Made by a program: the position numbers and the translations under genes | Shown here: piece after piece, positions 33,181 through 43,439 of the stretch | How the letters are laid out: every line of letters starts with the position of its first letter | Numbering within the stretch: position 1 is the first letter of the stretch | Assembly: GCA_029204225.1 (NCBI GenBank) | Contig: CM055092.1 | Location: 83,548,976 to 83,612,975 of the forward strand | Direction of reading: 5' to 3' | Origin: Diphasiastrum complanatum | Lineage: Eukaryota > Streptophyta > Lycopodiopsida > Lycopodiales > Lycopodiaceae | DNA: 64,000 nucleotides | Notes under the pieces: model-generated | What the model was told of the DNA's origin: nothing | The model's database searches: none | The model's input: only the letters and a program-made list of their open reading frames with translations

Positions 33181-34110
33181 AATAAAGCACTGATAGTAGT
33201 TGGCGTGGCCAAGGAAGGAGTAAACTTCACGTATTGTACGTGGTTCCGGTAGATTTTGAATGATAAGGATCTTTTCAGGATCAGTGGCAATGCCATTTCG
33301 TGAGATAATATGTCCTAACACAATACCATGGGTGACTCAAATCTGGCATTTTCTAGGATTAAGAGAGATACCGAAGCGTTGACATTGGATAAATTTTTTT
33401 TCGAGCACAGACTAATGACGTATTTCTTCGGAATGTGCTCCTAAATTGTCCAAGTAAACTTCTAAGACATCACCCATCTGCTGAGAAAAGGCCGCTTGCA
33501 TAACACGTTGGAAGGTGCTAGGAGCATTGCAGAGCCCAAAAGGCATGACTTTCCAGTAGAAGGTTCCCCATTCTGTGGCAAAGGCGGTTTTGTGTTGATT
33601 TTCTTCAGCAATTTGAATCATATTATATCCGCTAAAGCCATCCAAGAAGGAGTAAGCCTCATTTCCTGCTAGATTTCCTAAGATGGATTCTCCGAAAGGT
33701 AATGGAAAATGATCACGTTCAGTGACGGCGTTAAGTTTCTTAAAATTGACATAGATCCGGAGTTTTCTATTTTTCTTGGGGACGATGACAATTGGGGAGA
33801 CCCACTCAGTATGTTCAATTTCATATATAAATCCCGCATCTAAAAGGCGTTGTAATTCTTCTTTGATCTTGGCCTTATAGATGGGATTGCATCTATATGG
33901 ACGACTCACAGTGGGCCTCGCACCCGGTTTAAGTGGAATACGATGCACAACTACTTGGGGTGAGACGCCTTTCATGTCTTTATAGGTCCAGGCAAAGATA
34001 TGTCGATATTTTTGCGGGAGCTTTTCAAGCCATCTTTGTTGTTCGCGATTGAGATGAGCTCCGATGTGGACAAGATATTCGTTGGTTTCATTTGGCTCAC
34101 TTAGGGAAAG
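33181..34110 (-). pseudogene. Reverse transcriptase of gypsy G
   Basis: The main open stretch 33,975-33,412 carries IPLKPGARPTVSRPYR, EWVSPIVIVPKKNRKLRIYV, RDHFPLPFGESIL, YSFLDGFSGYNMIQIAEENQ, KVMPFGLCNAPSTFQRVM and VYLDNLGAHSEEI. The catalytic box normally YxDD reads YLDN, an Asp to Asn change. FIQCQRFGISLNPRKCQI and SFLGHANYYQCFI continue in later frames. Upstream, the RT approach region (RHIFAWTYKDMKGVSPQ) joins the linker. Confidence 0.9.
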
Positions 34111-34112
34111 AG

Positions 34113-34838
34113 TTATGGTTTGTGCAAGGCCTTTGTAGGGTGAATTACTAGTGGGCTCACATTGAGCTTGGGATAATTTGATTGTGACATCCTCGATTGC
34201 AGAGATTTGAGGGAGGCCTTGCCTTTATCTTGCCGAGATGGTTCTTTTTCGAGGATGGGTGTAGGGATAGAGGCAATCTCAGGAACTTCCCGAACAGTTG
34301 TGAGGTCACCCGACGGTTGAATCTGAAGTGGTTTTTTCATTTTCTCTTTCATAGTATGACCACATAGTTGAGGTTTTGGTGGTGGAGAGACAGTTGGTAT
34401 GTCATGGAGGATCTCGTCATCAATTTGAAAGATAGTCTCCTCCTCACAAAGATCCCATGGATAGTGTGGGCGTTTGGGACGGTAGAATTTTGTCTCAGGT
34501 TTTTCACTTGCAACCTTGGAAACCGATTCCACTTTGGAAGCATGTTGCGGATAGGTCTTTGGGGGAAGTGCTTCCATTAAGTTGAGGATCTGAATATCAA
34601 AAATGTCCATATCTTCTGGGCAATTCTGAATTTGTAAGACGTTCTCGTCATCAATGAATAAATCGTCTGATTTATTAGTAGATAGCCATGCAACATTTAG
34701 TAGCTCATCATGGTGTGGAAGAATATCAACAAAATTGATATTGATGATGGGTGTATCCAGATCAGGTAATTGGTCGTGATCGATCGGGTGTGGAGAGGTA
34801 CAATTATCCTGATGTTGAGCATAGTAATCGGCATTCAC
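34113..34838 (-). CDS. Acidic protease-RT linker of gypsy G (open fragment)
   Basis: This 241-codon open stretch has no known domain. It is acidic and Asp/Ile/Pro-rich (DLDTPIININFVDILPHHDE, ETIFQIDDEILHDIP) and lies between protease and RT, as the long linker of plant gypsy polyproteins does. Its openness suggests it was part of the polyprotein. It is cut from protease by a stop near 34,840. Confidence 0.6.
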   Translation of the reverse strand: MNADYYAQHQDNCTSPHPIDHDQLPDLDTPIININFVDILPHHDELLNVAWLSTNKSDDLFIDDENVLQIQNCPEDMDIFDIQILNLMEALPPKTYPQHASKVESVSKVASEKPETKFYRPKRPHYPWDLCEEETIFQIDDEILHDIPTVSPPPKPQLCGHTMKEKMKKPLQIQPSGDLTTVREVPEIASIPTPILEKEPSRQDKGKASLKSLQSRMSQSNYPKLNVSPLVIHPTKALHKP

Positions 34839-35430
34839 ACAATCAATAGTAGCTAGACTGTGACTCCAGTTTATGATATCAGTAGATTTAACATAATGAC
34901 CTTTTTTGTGGCTGGACTGGTATGGCTCAAATACTGAGTTGGTGGTTGAGGATCCCTCGTCATGTATGCGTGCAGGTTTGAGTTTACCCGTTGAGTCAAT
35001 TGTGACAGAATTGTCACGATTAGGCCTTTGCTCCAGTCATGAACGACTCGTGCATTGGTGAGCCATGAACGACCAAGTAGTAATTCTTAAGAATATGCAT
35101 TATTGGGAATATCAAGTACTACAAGGTCAACAAAAAATTTGAGACATCCTAGTTTGATCAGCACATGCGGAAGGAAACCGGTAGGTCGGACCACACTTTG
35201 ATCAGCCATTTGAAGCTGACAAGTAGGTTTGGCTAGCTTGTCTCTCAGATTCCATTCCATCATGAGGGATGTGGAAATGATATTAACCCCGGAACCTCCA
35301 TCCAATACTGCTAAAACTTCACGGGATTGATGATGGGTAGTTGGGATTTTGATGTTGCCTCGTTCGCTGAGTGGATTGGTTAGATGTAAGGGCATTTCAG
35401 GCAACTCATCAATAGTGGTGGTGGTATTGG
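34839..35430 (-). pseudogene. Aspartic protease of gypsy G
   Basis: ORF 35,404-35,087 carries the retropepsin motif AVLDGGSGVNIIS, then PTGFLPHVLIKLGCLKFFVD. A stop at 35,087 precedes the ELLLGRSWL flap-end motif. In H the corresponding motif reads ALDGGFGVNIIS. Confidence 0.85.
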
Positions 35431-37156
35431 ATTGGATCTATTGTTTCCACTGGCCAACATGCTTCCAAAGGACATGGAAGGGAAGAGTGACATTGGCTTG
35501 TAGTAAATCTCCCCAAACTTCAGTACCTTCAAGGGTTTTGCTTTCAAAGGGCTTGTGAGGTACTTTATGGGAAGAGGAAGATTGTTGGTCGGCATTACGG
35601 ATTTGCTGGCGATACTCATGATGTAGCCGAATTTCTTTAGATGGGTGAGGATAAACTATCGGGGTTGAATCATCACTTGGAGGAACAGCCTGCGGTTGAG
35701 TTTTGCTGGGTGCAAGTGTAGGGGCTTGGCGTTGGGTTTGTGCCCGAGTCAAGACTTAAGCATGATGAGTTTCAACTGGTAAAGTTTCTACTTGCACTGA
35801 ACAGACTGAAGTAGCAGGTTTGGATTGGGATGGGCAGTCCTCCACATGATGTTCAATACCACAATTTTCACAAGCTGGAGGGAAATGGAGTTTATTTGGG
35901 TAGCGAATACTAGGATGTTTACCTACACAAATAAAGCATCCTCGTATTGCGGGTAGTTGGTGTGTGGAAAAGACAACTTGGTTTGGATTATAAGCTTCTT
36001 GAGCATTGGGATCCAATGGTTGAGCATTAGAATCATAGGTATATTTTCTTCCACATAGTAGGTGGCCGGATCGATGGTATTCGAAAGATAATGGACAATG
36101 TTTTGTGGGGCAGGTTGCTTAATAACAAACTGTTGACGTGGGGATGGATATTGATTTGGTGCAGGTGGTTGTGGCTGGTAAACCCCTGGTCATGGCACAG
36201 GTTGTTGTGGCGGGTAGGGGCAGTAAGCTCGAGCTCGATAAACTGTGGGTTTGGTGGCTACTGGGAAATGATTTCACAGTTGAGGGCATTCATTAGCAGT
36301 GTGATGCTGTGAGCAGATTGGACACCAGACGTTTTTTCTTGCTGAAAAAAATTTCTCAGCAATTTGTTTCATGGCGGTTTGGAAATCAATAGTGAGTTTA
36401 TCTATATGTGATTGTTGAGCTTTTTTCCAGGTTTCCATTTGATGTAGAAGTTCAGAAGATTGAGCAATATTATCAGAGTTAGGACGATCCGGATTCTTAG
36501 ATTTCTTTTCACGATGGTCAAAGTCATCATCGGAACCTTCGTCTTCTTCACGGATGGCATCGGTCATCACATCTTTAAGTTGATCATAAAGGTCAACTGG
36601 TTTGAGTTCACGGCGGATGTTTTTAGGCAATCCAACTAGAAATAGTTTTATGGCCATGCGTTCAGTAATATTTTCATCAACACATTCTACTTTGAGACGT
36701 TTAAAATGCTCAATGTAGTTTTAAACAGACTCTTCACGACGCATCTTGATATGAGTAATTTGAATGAACGGGCTCTAAGTCAGTTTGGATGGTTTGAAAC
36801 GCTTGATGAGAGTGTCCTTGAGGGTGGTCCAAGAAGCAAGATTAGGAGTTTCGAGATTCGAGTACCACTCCTTGGCGGTGCCATAGAGTACCATGGAAAA
36901 TAGACGAAGCTTTTCAGTTTGAGGTATCTCCATAAAAACGGCATGCATTATCAAAGTCTTGGAGAAATCGGACTGGGTCAGATTCACCATCATACTTTGG
37001 TGCATCGATACGTGGAATTCTTCGTTCCATTCGTGGAGGAGTCAGATTAGAAGCTTCAGCACAGTCATGAGACATGATGCAGAATATAGAGGAGCAGGAC
37101 TGGGCTGTACTTGACAAAAAGGGCAGTTTGCTTGCAGAATGGATAGTGTAGGACAA
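35431..37156 (-). pseudogene. Gag of gypsy G
   Basis: The gag starts at MSYTIHSASKLPFLSS (37,156) or at the internal MSHDCAEASN. Core motifs are RRIPRIDAPKYDGESDPVRF, FDNACRFYGD, GTAKEWYSNLE, LIKRFKPSKL, LFLVGLPKNIRRELKP and an Asp/Glu-rich stretch. Three short Cys-His clusters follow: CPICSQHHTANEC, CFICVGKHPSIRYP and CENCGIEHHVEDC. A Pro/Gln-rich segment and RNADQQSSSSHKVPHKPFES lead into protease. Stops or frame changes occur near 36,915, 36,775, 36,720, 36,270, 36,190 and 35,755. Confidence 0.88.
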
Positions 37157-37174
37157 AAATTGGTCTTTCTGATT

Positions 37175-37685
37175 GCTATAGAATTTGCGGACAGGGTGAG
37201 AAATCGTGGAGAGGCAGATAAATCTAACTATAATACTCGTGAATTCTGAACAAGTAATCTGAATGTCAGAATAGTGATTTATTTAGACTTTCTGGAAAAA
37301 TTTGACGATTTAGAATTCGTGGATAGTACAGAGAAATCGTGCTCTGTGAGGGCGAGGCGAATTCTTAGGCTTGATGACGAATTCTAATAGAGAGGTTTGA
37401 CTGGCAGATAGGGAATATAGAGAAAGATGTGATATTCTGTCAGTAAACGGGTAAAATCTGTGAGATAGAATTCGCGGAGTTGCTGAAGGACTGATCTTAA
37501 TGAGATCTAGCCTCAGTGAAATCGGCGAATTCTAAGACAAAGATTTTGATGAGAAATAAGAGATTTTGACAGTATAATAGGCTATTTTCTCAAAATCTGA
37601 CTATGGTCAGAATTCGTGGAGGTGATAAAATGAAGGATCAGGGTCTGTTAGGGCTGCAGACAGACTGACGAATTCTGATATACCT
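37175..37685 (-). repeat. Gag leader of G with about ten AATTCG-type motifs
   Basis: Motif copies such as AGAATTCGTGGA and GCGAATTCTA, in both orientations, lie near 37,180, 37,238, 37,312, 37,358, 37,377, 37,468, 37,525, 37,608 and 37,668, about every 20-90 bp. H shares them. Confidence 0.82.
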
Positions 37686-37922
37686 GTTTGGTTGTGAAAA
37701 AGGTCACTTGGGTCACTTCTTTTGAAGAAAATGGCCAAGTTGACTCTTTTGTTGCTTTCCCTCGGTTTGAGAAGTTGCTTCGCAGCTCGTGTAGGACCTG
37801 GAGAGACGACGCGTGCTGTTTGTTGGTAGATAGAGATAAGCACACAAGCAAACATACAACACGGAAGCAAGAAATAAAAGAAAAAAAGGAGAAGAAGCTA
37901 GGTGGAAAAATACTTAAAAAGT

Positions 37923-37935
37923 GGCAACGGCACCA
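37923..37935 (-). other. Primer-binding site of gypsy G
   Basis: On the minus strand it reads TGGTGCCGTTGCC, one base from the Asp-tRNA type site TGGCGCCGTTGCC used by Athila/Tat-like elements. It lies one base from the LTR end. Confidence 0.8.
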
Positions 37936-37936
37936 A

Positions 37937-38735
37937 TGTTGGAAGTATTTCTAGTGAATGCGGTGGCTAGATCTACTTACGGGTGTAGTATAGGGATGCA
38001 GAGATTCGTCCACTTTTTAAGTTTCTACAATAAGTTTCAATAGAAATATGGACAGAAATGAGAGCACTAAGGCTTACCCAACTAGTGCCCGAAACGAAAA
38101 TAAACTAATTAGTAACAACAATAAAAATCCTTGCTAAGGCTTACCCAACTAGCAAGGTGACTAGACTAATCCTAGATTAACACCCGAAGGGTAATAAAAT
38201 GAGATTGTGGCTAATACTAAACAAATAAGCAATAATGAACATGCCACAATAAAATCGATGAAAGGGAGGCAAGAGGAGGACCGAGCACCTTCCCTCAAGC
38301 TATGCACCTTTCCAAGGGGAACACAAATGAAATAGAATGATAATTCTCCAAAATAGAGAGCAAGATAGCTTAATCTCAAAAGTATTATTTACAATGCAAA
38401 TACCTCTCCTTTTATGGCAAGGAGGGTCTTTTATAAGTGTCTACTGACTTATGGGACTAATCTGTTCCTAGCCTTTCTAGAACTTCTAACTTAGGATTTA
38501 GAACTTCAATTTTCTTAACTTAGGACAACTTAAGATAAAATATTTCTAATCTTAAGTTTCCTAAGTCTAAGTTTAAGCTATTTTATTATTATTTAAGCTT
38601 CTACTCATGGACTTACAAAACACATGCCATGGCTTGAAGTTTATTGACAGATACTCATACGTGGTCTTACAAAACACATGCCACGGAGTTTTATTATTAT
38701 TTTTAATTTTCTCTATGTTAGCACAGTTGCTAACA
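37937..38735 (-). repeat. 5' LTR of gypsy G (full length, 799 bp)
   Basis: On the minus strand it runs from TGTTAGCAACTGTGC to CTTCCAACA. The same LTR is seen in plus orientation in H (51,665-52,486). Confidence 0.93.
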
Positions 38736-38740
38736 GAGGA
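38736..38740. repeat. Target-site duplication of gypsy G (right)
   Basis: GAGGA follows the LTR end and is identical to 28,263-28,267. The F gag frame resumes here as EYDNLVQSYAIKEELPSLE. Confidence 0.92.
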
Positions 38741-39487
38741 ATATGACAACCTTGTTCAGAGTTATGCCATTAAGGAGGAGCTACCAAGTTTGGAAGCACT
38801 CCAAAGTGTGCTCATTTCTGAAGAATCAAGACAAGAGTCTAAACTCTTGTAAATGGAGAGACTGTCTCTCAACATTGATGGTAAAGCTCTCTTTACCAAA
38901 GACAAGCACAAGACAAGAAGTAAGAATCAACACCAATCCTCTTCAAGCAAGAACAATCTTATTTCCAAGGAGAAAGGAGAAGAGGATGAGTCTTCTCAAG
39001 CTTCCACATCCAAGAAGAAGAAGAAAAACATCAAGTGTTTCTTTTGTGGCAAGAAGGGGCATTATGCCACCAATTGCTTCAAGAAGAAGAGTCAATTCAA
39101 GCAATCCAACATTTCTAATGAAGAGAAGGAAGATGTTCATGCAAGTGATGGAGAGGGATCTCTTATGGTCTTGAGTTTTTCCTCATCACCTTTCAAGAAG
39201 GATGGTTCATGGTATATCGACAATGGAGCTTCCTCACATATGTGTAGCTCCAAGTATTCTTTTTCATCCATATCACCTTATGAAGGAGCCAAGAAGTCCA
39301 TCTGCATAGCAAATGATCATGAGTGTGCTATTGAAGGCATAGGGACCAGTCCCTTAAAGCTTTCTTCGTCAAAAGTTCTTTCTCTGTCTAATGTACTTTT
39401 TGTTCCCAAGTTAACAAAAAATCTTATTAGTGTTGGGCAATTGTTTGGTAGTGGACTAGATGTGACTTTCAATGTTGATACATGTAC
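38741..39487 (+). pseudogene. Copia F: gag end, zinc knuckle, protease and pre-integrase start
   Basis: Continues gag with VQSYAIKEELPSLEALQSVL. A TAA at 38,850 replaces a sense codon of B and K. ORF 38,853 onward has the basic linker, CCHC knuckle CFFCGKKGHYATNC, protease WYIDNGASSHM (an Asn where sister copies have Ser) and VPKLTKNLISVGQLF. A 1-base deletion near 39,490 ends this frame. Confidence 0.9.
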
Positions 39488-40987
39488 ATCAAGAAGCATG
39501 ATGAGATCCTTGCATTTTGGTCTAGATATAGTGGAATCTACAAGCTTGATCCCAAAGAGTATGCTAACTCTTGTGATAGTGCTTTTGCTACTCATATGTC
39601 TTTGGAGGAACTATGGCATAGAAGGTTGGGACATCCTAACTATAATTCTATGGTGTCCATGGTCAAGAAAGCCAAAGCTATTCGCTTGCCTAATCTTATC
39701 TCCAAAAATTTCAAGCCATGTGAGGCTTGTGCCATATCTAAGTCTCATAAGAAGCCTTTTTCAAACTCATCTATCAAGACTACACATCCATTGGAGCTCA
39801 TACACTCGGATGTACACTTCTCATCTTCAAAGAGCAAGGGTGGTGCTACTTGCTTTGTAACTTTCATTGATGATTTCACTAGATTTACTTGGGTATATCT
39901 TCTAGCTTCAAAGTCTATGGTGTTTGACTATTTTCTAAAGTTCAAAGCTCTAGTTGAGAAGCAATTTTCTTACAAAAACAAGATTCTTAGAAGTGATGGA
40001 GGTGGTGAGTACACTTCCAATAAATTTCATGATTATTGTGAGCTTGAAGGCATTAAAAGGGAGTTTTCTTGTGCATATACACCAAGAAAACTCCCAGGGG
40101 TGGCTGAAAGAAAGAATAGAACATTGTGTGAATGTGCCAAAACCATTAGAATTGAGGCATCTTTGCCAAAAGACTTTTGGGGTGAGGCTATCAATTGTTC
40201 AAACTATCTTTACAATAGACTCTCTCATGTTGCACTTGGAGGAAAGTCACCATATGAAGCACTCTATTTGAAGAAACCTAAGGTTGAACACCTTAGAGTA
40301 TTTGGATGCATATGCTTTGTCCATATTCCCTTGGAAACGAGAAAGAAGGATGATCCTTGTGCAAGCAAAGGAGTAATGGTTGGATATTCATCCAACAAGA
40401 AAGCCTATCGAATCTACATGCTCTTTACCTCTAAAGTAACTGATAGTAGAGATGTAGTTTTTCATGAAGAAGAAAAGTCCAATCTTGGAGAAGCCGAGAT
40501 CAAGCAACCTCAAAATCTATCACCTATTGTTATTGAAGACAATCAACATATGGAGGAGTCAAGATTTGAAGATGGAAGTCCTCGGATTTTCACTCCTAGA
40601 AGATCCATGAGAGAGAGATCCGAGCCCAAGAGGCTCACTTATGATGACAAAGGAAAACAAGTGGATCTTGATTCCACTTATGCTTATTTTGTTTCTCATG
40701 AGGAGCCCAAAGATGTTCAAGAAGCCCTCAATACCAAGGAGTGGTATGAGGCCATGAATATTGAATATGATGCCTTGATCACCAACCACACATGGGAGCT
40801 AGTGGATCCACCAACTTACATGCATATCATTGGATGCAAGTGGGTGTTCAAGATCAAGTACAATCATGATGGCTCCATCAACAAGTACAAGGCAAGATTA
40901 TGTGCTAAAGGCTTTGCACAAATATATGGCCTTGACTATGAAGAAACCTTTGCTCCTGTAGCAAAGATGGTGACAATAAGAATATAA
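39482..40987 (+). CDS. Copia F: integrase and RT start, long open fragment
   Basis: A 501-codon open frame covers the end of pre-integrase (KHDEILAFWSRYSGIYKLDP), the zinc-binding HRRLGHPNYNS...CEACAISKSHKKPF and the integrase catalytic core (LIHSDVHFSS, FIDDFTRFTWVY, LRSDGGGEYTSNKFHDY, VAERKNRTLCECAK). LRVFGCICFVHIP, an acidic linker and the RT start CKWVFKIKYNHDGS follow. It stops at 40,985 because of a small deletion after MVTIRI. It is one of the most complete integrase copies here but is only part of a broken polyprotein. Confidence 0.9.
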   Translation: MYIKKHDEILAFWSRYSGIYKLDPKEYANSCDSAFATHMSLEELWHRRLGHPNYNSMVSMVKKAKAIRLPNLISKNFKPCEACAISKSHKKPFSNSSIKTTHPLELIHSDVHFSSSKSKGGATCFVTFIDDFTRFTWVYLLASKSMVFDYFLKFKALVEKQFSYKNKILRSDGGGEYTSNKFHDYCELEGIKREFSCAYTPRKLPGVAERKNRTLCECAKTIRIEASLPKDFWGEAINCSNYLYNRLSHVALGGKSPYEALYLKKPKVEHLRVFGCICFVHIPLETRKKDDPCASKGVMVGYSSNKKAYRIYMLFTSKVTDSRDVVFHEEEKSNLGEAEIKQPQNLSPIVIEDNQHMEESRFEDGSPRIFTPRRSMRERSEPKRLTYDDKGKQVDLDSTYAYFVSHEEPKDVQEALNTKEWYEAMNIEYDALITNHTWELVDPPTYMHIIGCKWVFKIKYNHDGSINKYKARLCAKGFAQIYGLDYEETFAPVAKMVTIRI

Positions 40988-42243
40988 TCTCTCTTGTCTT
41001 ATTTTTTAAGTGGAAACTGTTTCAACTTGATGTCTCCAATGCTTTTTTGAATGGCTATCTTGAGGAGGAGATATACATGGAACAGCCTCAAGGATTTATC
41101 AAGGATAAATCTAAGGTGTGTTTGCTATTTAGAAGTCTTTATGGCTTAAAGCAAGCACCTAGATCATGGTATTCAAGACTCAACAACTTTCTACTTTCAT
41201 TAGGATTTGTGCTTAGTGACTATGATCCTTCTATGTACTTAAAGTTTGATGGTAATAATATTGTCATTCTCCTAATCTATGTAGATGACATTATTCTTAG
41301 TGGAAGTTGTTTGATGCTAGTTCAAGAAACCAAAGATGCATTAGGAAAAGAATTTAAAATGCAAGATCTAGGAGAGATCCATTACATTTTGGGCCTTGAG
41401 ATTGATTTTCATGAAGAGTATGCTTTTATTTTTCAATCTAGATATGTCTTTTCTATGTTGAGAAAATTCAATATGCAGAATTGTAAAGGCATAGATACTC
41501 CCATGGAGCAATATGTAAAAGATCCTATTATAGGTGATGAAAGATCCTTCGAGGACATCACACTTTATAGGAGTCTTATAGGCTCTTTAATTTGGCTTAC
41601 TATCACTAGACCCGATTTGAGCTATTGTGTGCACAAATTGAGTCAATTTATGCAAGATCCCGAGACCCAACATTGGAAGATGGCCAAGAGAGTTCTAAGA
41701 TATGTATCTTCTACTCAAGATTATGGGTTATTGTACAAGAATGAAGATCTACCCATTGTTGGCTATTCAGATTCCGATTTTGCAAGTGATAAAATGGATC
41801 GGAAGTCCATTAATGCATATACTATCTTTCTTGGAGGAAATCTTGTGTCTTGGCTTTCAAAGAAGTAGGATACCATATCTCTATCATCTTGTGAGGCCGA
41901 GTACAAAGCACTCACTACAACAACTAAAGAGGTGCTTTGGATCAAGAGGTTAATCATGGAGCTAAAGTGCATCAAAGAGGATGATCTTCCCTTGATCAAA
42001 TGTGACACCATACCAGCACAAGCTCTTGCAAACAATCCTATTTTTCATGCAAGAAGCAAGCATATAGAAGTGGCACACCATTTTGTAAGGGAAAAGCTCA
42101 TTGGAGGTGAAATCAACTTAGAACATGTCGACACATCTTCGTGTATTGCTGATCTTCTCACAAAGCCACTTTGCAAAAGTGCCTTCTCAAAGCATAGGTC
42201 TAATCTTGGTCTTATCTCAAGATCAATGCTTGATCCACATTAG
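40988..42243 (+). pseudogene. Copia F: reverse transcriptase and RNase H
   Basis: QLDVSNAFLNGYLEEEIYME, SLYGLKQAPRSWYSRLNNFL, LLIYVDDIILSGS (near 41,280), then RNase H GYSDSDFASDKMDRKS and WLSKK. TAG at 41,866-41,868 is a nonsense change (Gln in B). The frame continues through SLSSCEAEYKALTTTTKEV, HIEVAHHFVREKLIGGE and LTKPL to a natural stop at 42,241-42,243. Catalytic residues look intact apart from the stop. Confidence 0.92.
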
Positions 42244-42253
42244 ATACATTTTT

Positions 42254-42261
42254 AGGAGGAG
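42254..42261 (+). other. Polypurine tract of copia F
   Basis: AGGAGGAG stands directly before the 3' LTR start TGTCAAAATATTGG. Confidence 0.75.
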
Positions 42262-42867
42262 TGTCAAAATATTGGAAAATATATCTAATGTTGTGAGTAT
42301 AGGTCCTAAATGCCAAAGATGAATTGAGCACTTTTGGCTTAGTATAGACCCATATTAGAATAAAATATTCAAGGTAGGTAGAAGTAGAAACTCGATCTAC
42401 CATAGGAATTGCCATTTGTACTTTACATGCCACATTTAATGCATGAAAAGACTAGGTGGCACAATTAGACATAGTGAGGTGGCTTGAATAAGTCTAGATA
42501 GCTTGAGAGGTGGATTCACAACTCCAATTCAACTCAAAGTAGGAGGAGAGTCCATGGATCTATATATATGTGATGTACTCTCATTGAGAAAATGATGAAA
42601 TTTGTTGTAATGCAAATTTGGAGACAAGCTCTTTGTGCCCTCTCTCTCTCCACGAGTTTTGTACTTGCTATTTTCTCTCTCTAGCCGAGTAGAGGCATTT
42701 ATGATGCTTAGTCTTATGTTTTGTTGACAGATCTTGCTTGTAACACAATAATATTGCTTGTATGATCAGCTTTCCTATTGACAACCAATGCTAGTCTGAC
42801 CTTTATGGTGTTATTGGGCTTAGGAGATCAAAAATACATTTGTAGGGCATCCCACACGTGTGAAAGC
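42262..42867 (+). repeat. 3' LTR of copia F
   Basis: Begins TGTCAAAATATTGG after the PPT and reaches a CCCACACGTGTGAAA box like the one near the B LTR end. The last bases (ATCAACA in B) are not present, so the end is either diverged or trimmed. It contains TC-rich stretches near 42,635-42,690, as in the B LTR. Confidence 0.75.
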
Positions 42868-43209
42868 ACTCTGTTCCTTTTTCCTATCTCGTGGAGGTGT
42901 ATCAATTCTTCGACTAAAAATCAGAAATAAAGAAAATAAGAATGTGCTCAATATAGATTTACAAATCAAGACAACTTTGATTAGAGAAAGATAATAACTA
43001 AAGACTACAATAATTGAAAAAAGTGGACTAGTGAGATGTACAAAAAAAAGACATGAAACAGTTTAGGATTTCATATGTTATATTCCAAAAGGAAAAAATC
43101 ATATATAAATTAAGAACTAAAGTAGCAAACTTTGATTAATTTATAAAACTATAATTGAAAGTCCTAACTGTGAAGAATAGGATAGTTCTAAAACATGAGC
43201 ATTAGGGGC
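42868..43209. other. AT-rich spacer
   Basis: No gene or repeat boundary seen. Confidence 0.5.
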
Positions 43210-43345
43210 CCAAAAAGACAAAGCCCCATGTCTTGGAATTCAAAAGAATGGCATGATGCTATGATCCTAGAATACAATGCATTGATTGAAAACCATACAT
43301 GGATCTTGGTAGATCTTCCATCTAACAAGAAGGCAAGCATAAGGC
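43210..43345 (+). pseudogene. Small copia RT fragment
   Basis: NSKEWHDAMILEYNALIENH and TWILVDLPSNKK match the start of copia RT (compare TKEWYDAMKQEYDALITNNT in B). The fragment is about 45 codons, with unrelated sequence on both sides. Confidence 0.8.
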
Positions 43346-43439
43346 ATCACATGTATGATAAAAGCATGATGTTTAGGTTCATAAAGAGTCACTTAGGTCA
43401 ATGATACCAGTTGGAAATCGATCAATCTCAAGTTTAGGA

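Larger units (their letters stand above)
28268..38735 (-). mobile_element. Ty3/gypsy LTR retrotransposon G with extra 3' ORF
   Basis: This 10.5-kb minus-strand element lies between perfect 5-bp target duplications. In element order it has a 5' LTR (38,735-37,937), a PBS, a leader with repeated AATTCG motifs, gag, protease, a long linker, RT, RNase H, integrase, a second AATTCG-rich leader, an additional ORF and the last 256 bp of the 3' LTR. I compared those 256 bp and count 13 differences (about 5%), so it is older than B. The domain order RT-RNase H-integrase and the Asp-tRNA type PBS fit non-chromoviral plant gypsy elements (Tat/Athila side). The exact clade is inference. Confidence 0.93.
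27386..42867 (+). mobile_element. Ty1/copia element F, split by gypsy G
   Basis: Leader (27,386-27,791) and gag start are on the left, and the rest of gag-pol, the PPT and the 3' LTR are on the right of G (28,268-38,735). The family is that of B and K. The 5' LTR and PBS are missing because the element is joined to a gypsy relic at 27,385. The interrupted codon continues exactly across G when one copy of the GAGGA target duplication is removed. Confidence 0.9.
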
